DNA from: CAWJJM01 sp963843275
Lineage (GTDB): Bacteria; Acidobacteriota; Thermoanaerobaculia; Multivoradales; JBCCEF01
Direction: 5' to 3'
NCBI GenBank assembly: GCA_963843275.1
Contig: CAWJJM010000011.1
Location: forward strand, 62,001 to 126,000
DNA: 64,000 bases
The notes under the pieces are model-generated. The model was not told the DNA's origin and did not search any database. It saw only the letters and a list, made by a program, of their open reading frames with translations. Shown piece by piece: positions 60,330-64,000 of the stretch (position 1 is its first letter; each line of letters begins with the position of its first letter). The position numbers were made by a program, and so were the translations under genes.

Positions 60330-61604
60330 CTAGCCGGGGAGCTCGAGCCCCAACTGCCGCGCCAGCTCGGCGTAGTCGTCGCCGGCGGCGGGGAGCGCCG
60401 CGGCCAGGCGCTCGGCGTGCCCGGCGATCCACGGCGAGGCGCCGGAGCCGGCGCGCACCGCGCCGTCGACGCCGAGCAGTCGCCGCCAGCTCGCCTGGCG
60501 CTCGCGGCCGTAGGCCACGAGCGCGGCCCCCTCGTCCTCCTCCTGGACCAGGCTGGCGATGCGGCCGGCCAGCTCGGCCGCGTCCTCCAGCCCGCCGTTC
60601 ATGCTCTGCACCCCGATCGGGCCGGCGAGGTGGGCGGCGTCGCCGGCCAGCCAGGCGCGCCCGGCGCCGAAGCGCGACGCCAACCGGCGCTCGAAGCGCA
60701 CCGCCACCGACCAGCCGATCTCGCCCACCCCGTCGAGGTCGAACCAGGGGGCGCGGGCGGTGAGGAAGTGGGCCAGGTCCTCTTCGTCGAGGTAGGGGTA
60801 GGCGTCGCCGCCGAGCTGCACCGCCAGCCGTCCCTTGGCGCGGCGCGCCACCAGGGCCGCGGGGTCGCGCACCTGGAAGCTCCAGCGGCAGCGGCCGTCC
60901 GGGAGCGGCCACAGCACGTTGGCGGTGTCGCCCGCCAGCACCACCCGCACCTCGTCGTCGAGCGCCTTGCCGTAGGCCAGCTCGAAGACGGCGTAGACCT
61001 CCTCGCCGCTCTCCGCCAGGCGCTCGAAGTCGATGCCGAGCAGGCGCCGAACCGAGGAGCGGTGGCCGTCGGCGCCCACCAGGCAGGCGCAGTCGTAGGT
61101 GCGGTGCTTCTCCACCACCCACTCGCTGGTCATCACCGGGTAGCCCACCGACTCCTTGCCGAGCTCCTCCACCTTGGCGGTCAGCCCGCCGCCCTCGGCC
61201 CCCTCGAAGGTGGCCAGCCGGTGGTTCCAGCGCACCCTCACGCCCTGGTCGAAGAGGCGGTCCTCGAGCGTCCGCTCCAGGCGCGCCTGCGGCAGCACCA
61301 GCAGGAAGGGGAAGCCGCCGCCGAGGCCGGCGAAGTCGAGCTCGGCCTGGCGCTCGGTGGCGTCGTAGAAGGCGACCTTGCCGAGCCGCCGGCCCTGCTC
61401 GACCAGCTCCGCCGCCAGGTCGACGCGGTCGAGCAGCGCCAGCGACCGCGGGTGCAGCGCCAGGGCGTAGCTGCGGGTGGTGGTGCGCCAGGCCTCGTCG
61501 ACCAGCTGCACGTCCAGGCCGCGCTCGGCGAGCAGCACGGCGGCGAACATCCCCACCGGCCCCGCGCCGACCACCAACACGTCGCACTGCTTCGTACGGA
61601 CCAT
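60330..61604 (-). CDS. FAD-dependent aromatic-type monooxygenase (UbiH/PheA class)
   Basis: A 424-residue group A flavoprotein hydroxylase. Rossmann GxGxxG in VLVVGAGPVGMFAAVLLAERG (about 9-29), the DG motif CLVGADGHRSSVR near residue 180 and the second FAD motif GDAAHLAGPIGVQSMNGGLEDA. These are the features of phenol, salicylate or ubiquinone-type hydroxylases; the substrate cannot be told. GGGAGG upstream of the ATG at 61604. It is divergent from hemQ, with a CATACT -10-like box at 61652-61657 on its strand. Confidence 0.9.
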   Translation of the reverse strand: MVRTKQCDVLVVGAGPVGMFAAVLLAERGLDVQLVDEAWRTTTRSYALALHPRSLALLDRVDLAAELVEQGRRLGKVAFYDATERQAELDFAGLGGGFPFLLVLPQARLERTLEDRLFDQGVRVRWNHRLATFEGAEGGGLTAKVEELGKESVGYPVMTSEWVVEKHRTYDCACLVGADGHRSSVRRLLGIDFERLAESGEEVYAVFELAYGKALDDEVRVVLAGDTANVLWPLPDGRCRWSFQVRDPAALVARRAKGRLAVQLGGDAYPYLDEEDLAHFLTARAPWFDLDGVGEIGWSVAVRFERRLASRFGAGRAWLAGDAAHLAGPIGVQSMNGGLEDAAELAGRIASLVQEEDEGAALVAYGRERQASWRRLLGVDGAVRAGSGASPWIAGHAERLAAALPAAGDDYAELARQLGLELPG

Positions 61605-61842
61605 GGGTCCTCCCTCCCCGGTGTCTCGATGACCTGCGGACAGACCTCCCGAGTATGACGCGTCCGGCGCGCGAACGCGAACCCGCCGGAGCGCCGGAGA
61701 GGTGGCGGACAGGCACCGGAGACCGCCGGACGCCGCGGCAGGCGCTGCCGGCGCGGGGCCGCCGCGGGCCGGCCGGGCGCCGCGCCGCCACCGCCCCGGC
61801 GGCCGCCCCGGGCGCGGCGCCTGTGCGAGGATCGGCGGCGCG

Positions 61843-62544
61843 ATGACGTCGTCCCCGCCCGACCGCACCCTCGGCCACTTCGCCACCTTCTCCTTCACCG
61901 CCGCCTTCTGGGAGCTGCCCGCCGCCGGGCGTGGCGAGCGGGTGCGCGGCGCCCTGGCCGCCCTCGCCGGCGCCGCCCCCCGGGTGGAGGCCTACCAGGT
62001 CTACCCGGCGCGCCACGAGGCAGAGCTCCTGCTGTGGAGCGCGCTGCCGGCCGACGCCCCCGAGGCGCCCGGCGAGTTCTTCCGCGGCTTCGCGGCGGCG
62101 CTCGCCCCGCACCGCCGCTGGCTCGCCCCGGGGCCGACCCTGTGGGGGATGACCCGCCCGTCGCCCTACGTCCGCGAGCCGTCGCCGGGCACCGTCGACC
62201 CGCTGGCCGGCGAGCGCCTGCCCTACCTCGTCGTCTACCCCTTCACCAAGACCCACGCCTGGCACGCCCTGGCGCTGGAGGAACGGCGGGCGCTGATGGG
62301 CGAGCACATCCGGGTGGGCCGGCGCCACGAGGGCGTGCGCCAGCTCCTGCTCTACGCCTACGGCCTGGGCGACCCGGACTTCGTGGTGGTCTACGAGACG
62401 GCCGATCTCGCCGCCTTCTCCGACCTGGTGGGCGAGCTGCGCGCCACCGCCGCGCGCGCCTACACGGCGGCGGACACCCCGGTCTTCACCGCCGTCCACC
62501 GCCCGCCGGAGGACGCCGCGGCGCTCTGGGGCGGCGCCGGTTGA
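61843..62544 (+). CDS. hemQ: HemQ/ChdC: coproheme decarboxylase (chlorite dismutase family)
   Basis: A 233-residue protein of the chlorite dismutase family that turns coproheme III into haem b with hydrogen peroxide. The catalytic Tyr132 lies in VYPFTKTHAW and the axial His155 in LMGEHIRVGRRHEGV, followed by LLYAYGLGDPDFVVVYET, as in Gram-positive HemQ. The usual WY after the loop is WH here. Its stop overlaps the TTG start of the ferrochelatase gene (TTGA), so the two are cotranslated. This marks the coproporphyrin-dependent haem route. Confidence 0.92.
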   Translation: MTSSPPDRTLGHFATFSFTAAFWELPAAGRGERVRGALAALAGAAPRVEAYQVYPARHEAELLLWSALPADAPEAPGEFFRGFAAALAPHRRWLAPGPTLWGMTRPSPYVREPSPGTVDPLAGERLPYLVVYPFTKTHAWHALALEERRALMGEHIRVGRRHEGVRQLLLYAYGLGDPDFVVVYETADLAAFSDLVGELRATAARAYTAADTPVFTAVHRPPEDAAALWGGAG

Positions 62545-63506
62545 GCGCCGACAGGGCCGTGCTGTTGATGGCCTACGGCGGGCCGCGCGAGCTCGCCGAG
62601 GTCGAGCCCTTCCTGCGCGACGTCCGCGGCGGCCGGCCGACCCCGCCCGAGCTCGTCGCAGAGGTGCGGCAGCGCTACGCCGCGATCGGTGGCGGCTCGC
62701 CACTGGCGGCGATCACCGCCGCGCAGGCGGCCGCCCTCGAGACGGCTCTGGCCAACGAGGGGCCGGGCTGGCGGGTCTTCGTCGGCATGCGCCACTGGAG
62801 CCCCTACATCCGCGAGGCGGTGGCCGAGATCGCCGCCGCCGGTCGCCGGCGGGTCGTGGCCCTATGCCTGGCGCCCCACTACTCGCGCCTGTCGATCGGC
62901 GCCTACTTCGCGGCGCTCGACGCCGCGGTCGCCGGCTGCGGCGCGCCGCTCGAGGTCGCCCGGGTGCCGCGCTGGGGCGACCACCCCGGCTTCCTCGACG
63001 CCGTCGCCGAGCGGGTGGAGGCGGGCCTGGGGCGCTTCGCCGCCGCCGGCGACTCGTCGGCCGAGGTGACGGTGCTCTTCACCGCCCACAGCCTGCCCGC
63101 CGCGATCGTCGCCGAGGGCGACCCCTACGAGGACGAGCTGCGGCGCAGCGCCGCCGCGGTCGCCGGGCGGGTGGAGAGCGCCCGCGGCCGGCCGCTGCCC
63201 TGGGGCTTCTGCTACCAGAGCGCCGCCGCCGGCGCCCGCGACTGGCTGGGGCCGCCGCTCGAGCGCGCCCTGGCCGACCTCGCGGCGCGCGGCCGCCGCC
63301 GGGTGCTGGTCGCCCCGCTCGGCTTCGTCTCCGACCACGTCGAGGTGCTCTACGACGTCGACGTCGAAGCCGCCGCCCGGGCGCGGCGCCTCGGCCTCGA
63401 GCTGCGCCGCACCGCGTCGCTCAACACCTCGCCGCGCCTGGTCGCCGCGCTGGCCGACCTGGTCCGCGGCGCCGCCGCCCGCTGGGACGGGCCGGGCATG
63501 GGCTGA
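62541..63506 (+). CDS. hemH: Ferrochelatase (coproporphyrin ferrochelatase type)
   Basis: A 321-residue enzyme that inserts iron into coproporphyrin III (given its HemQ partner). The active-site His183 in FTAHSLP and Glu268 in FVSDHVEVLYD match the Bacillus enzyme positions 183 and 264; VGMRHWSPYI carries a further conserved His85. The small size and absence of a C-terminal 2Fe-2S or CAB domain fit the bacterial soluble type. TTG at 62541 overlaps the hemQ stop (TTGA); an in-frame GTG at 62559 is possible. Confidence 0.93.
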   Translation: MSADRAVLLMAYGGPRELAEVEPFLRDVRGGRPTPPELVAEVRQRYAAIGGGSPLAAITAAQAAALETALANEGPGWRVFVGMRHWSPYIREAVAEIAAAGRRRVVALCLAPHYSRLSIGAYFAALDAAVAGCGAPLEVARVPRWGDHPGFLDAVAERVEAGLGRFAAAGDSSAEVTVLFTAHSLPAAIVAEGDPYEDELRRSAAAVAGRVESARGRPLPWGFCYQSAAAGARDWLGPPLERALADLAARGRRRVLVAPLGFVSDHVEVLYDVDVEAAARARRLGLELRRTASLNTSPRLVAALADLVRGAAARWDGPGMG

Positions 63507-64000
63507 GGCCGGGTCCGCCGGCGGCACCCCGGGCCGCGGCGGATGGATGGCGAACACCGCGTCGCCGCCGCCGGGGTGCTGCCACACCCGCTCCACCCCC
63601 GCCACCTCGCCGCGCAGCACCGCCGCCAGCCAGGCGCGGTAGGCCCGCCGCCGCCAGTGCTTGGCCCAGCCGGGGTGCACCACCACGTGGCTCACCCCCC
63701 AGGAGCGCAGCAGGGCGAGCGCACGGTCGTCGGGGACCGGGTCGCAGCACAGCCGCCGCAGCAGCCGGTGGGTGCCGGGCTCGCGGGCGCTGTAGCCGTT
63801 GGCGATCGGCCGCCAGTGCCGCGTCGACGCGACCATGTAGCGCACCTCGCGGACGTCGCGCCGGATGCGGCAGCTCGACCAGGGCGGCCACCTCGTCGTG
63901 GGCCGCCAGCCAGGCGTAGACCGGGGGGAGCTCGGCGCGCAGCGGCACCGGGTGCCAGGGCACCGGGCCGGGCGCCAGGTCGGCGAGCAGCGCCACGGCG
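63507..64000 (-). pseudogene. C-terminus of a membrane glycosyltransferase-like protein, frameshifted, cut by window edge
   Basis: Two frames carry one protein. From the edge to about 63869: PVYAWLAAHDEVAALVELP. From about 63866 on: RRDVREVRYMVASTRHWRPIANGYS, then GVSHVVVHPGWAKHW and GGGDAVFAIHPPRPG. This order (ELP, YM-STxHWxPIxNGYS, HVVVH) is known from C-terminal soluble domains of polytopic PMT/GT-C-type proteins. One extra base near 63866-63870 explains the break. The true stop is not clear: the second frame stays open far into hemH antisense. The gene lies mostly right of the window. Confidence 0.6.

Overview
This is a single 64 kb stretch of very GC-rich chromosomal DNA, clearly above 70% G+C by eye with strong third-position G/C, from a Gram-negative heterotroph. 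The indicators are an Oar-type TonB-dependent receptor, several lipoprotein signal peptides, a MacB-like tripartite exporter, two Slt70-like lytic transglycosylases, an SspB-type ClpXP adaptor and a HemQ/HemH pair of the coproporphyrin-dependent haem route. The mixture best fits an Acidobacteriota (Thermoanaerobaculia-like) genome; that is inference, because no rRNA or other phylogenetic marker is present. I see no tRNA, rRNA, CRISPR array, insertion sequence or prophage.

Layout. 1-2.2 kb: 3' part of the TonB receptor and a textbook terminator. 2.4-9.5 kb: small housekeeping genes, then a tightly overlapping operon (GNAT, UMF1 permease, acyltransferase, Clp1-like kinase, phosphatidylserine decarboxylase, MsrA, lipoprotein). 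9.5-17 kb: SspB, two paralogous lytic transglycosylases flanking an aldo/keto reductase, and a cystathionine beta-synthase-like enzyme. 17-27.6 kb: lipoprotein, UbiD decarboxylase, an acyl-CoA dehydrogenase / MeaB / methylmalonyl-CoA epimerase operon, DeoC, a SpoIID-SPOR lipoprotein, a membrane protein and a DnaC-like ATPase. 27.6-36 kb: secreted K/G/H-rich protein, hydrolase, four-gene ABC exporter, flavoprotein. 36-39 kb: glyoxylate shunt genes aceA-aceB behind a promoter with a palindrome in its spacer. 39-54 kb: an accessory-looking run of small enzymes and unknown membrane or secreted proteins (VOC, DinB, DHFR/RibD-like, RidA, OsmC, TetR with an oxidoreductase, Kelch protein). 54-56.6 kb: a lower-GC patch with two DHFR-like genes, GrpB and an attC-like palindrome. 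57-64 kb: sodium:solute symporter, DUF420 protein, HD phosphohydrolase, FAD monooxygenase, HemQ-HemH, and a membrane glycosyltransferase-like gene cut by the window edge.

Genes work in compact operons joined by 4-bp GTGA/ATGA/TTGA overlaps. Metabolic themes are propionate/branched-chain acyl-CoA and acetate (glyoxylate) use, phospholipid synthesis, envelope remodelling and haem synthesis. At least five apparent single-base insertions break otherwise well-conserved genes (three in psd, one in the symporter, one at the right edge), which suggests consensus errors in an assembly at least as strongly as real pseudogenes.

No complete novel system stands out. The best leads are the attC-like site beside DHFR-like genes in the low-GC patch, and the duplicated DinB promoter cassette whose second copy carries a 348-bp in-frame deletion and now sits ahead of an unrelated secreted-protein gene.
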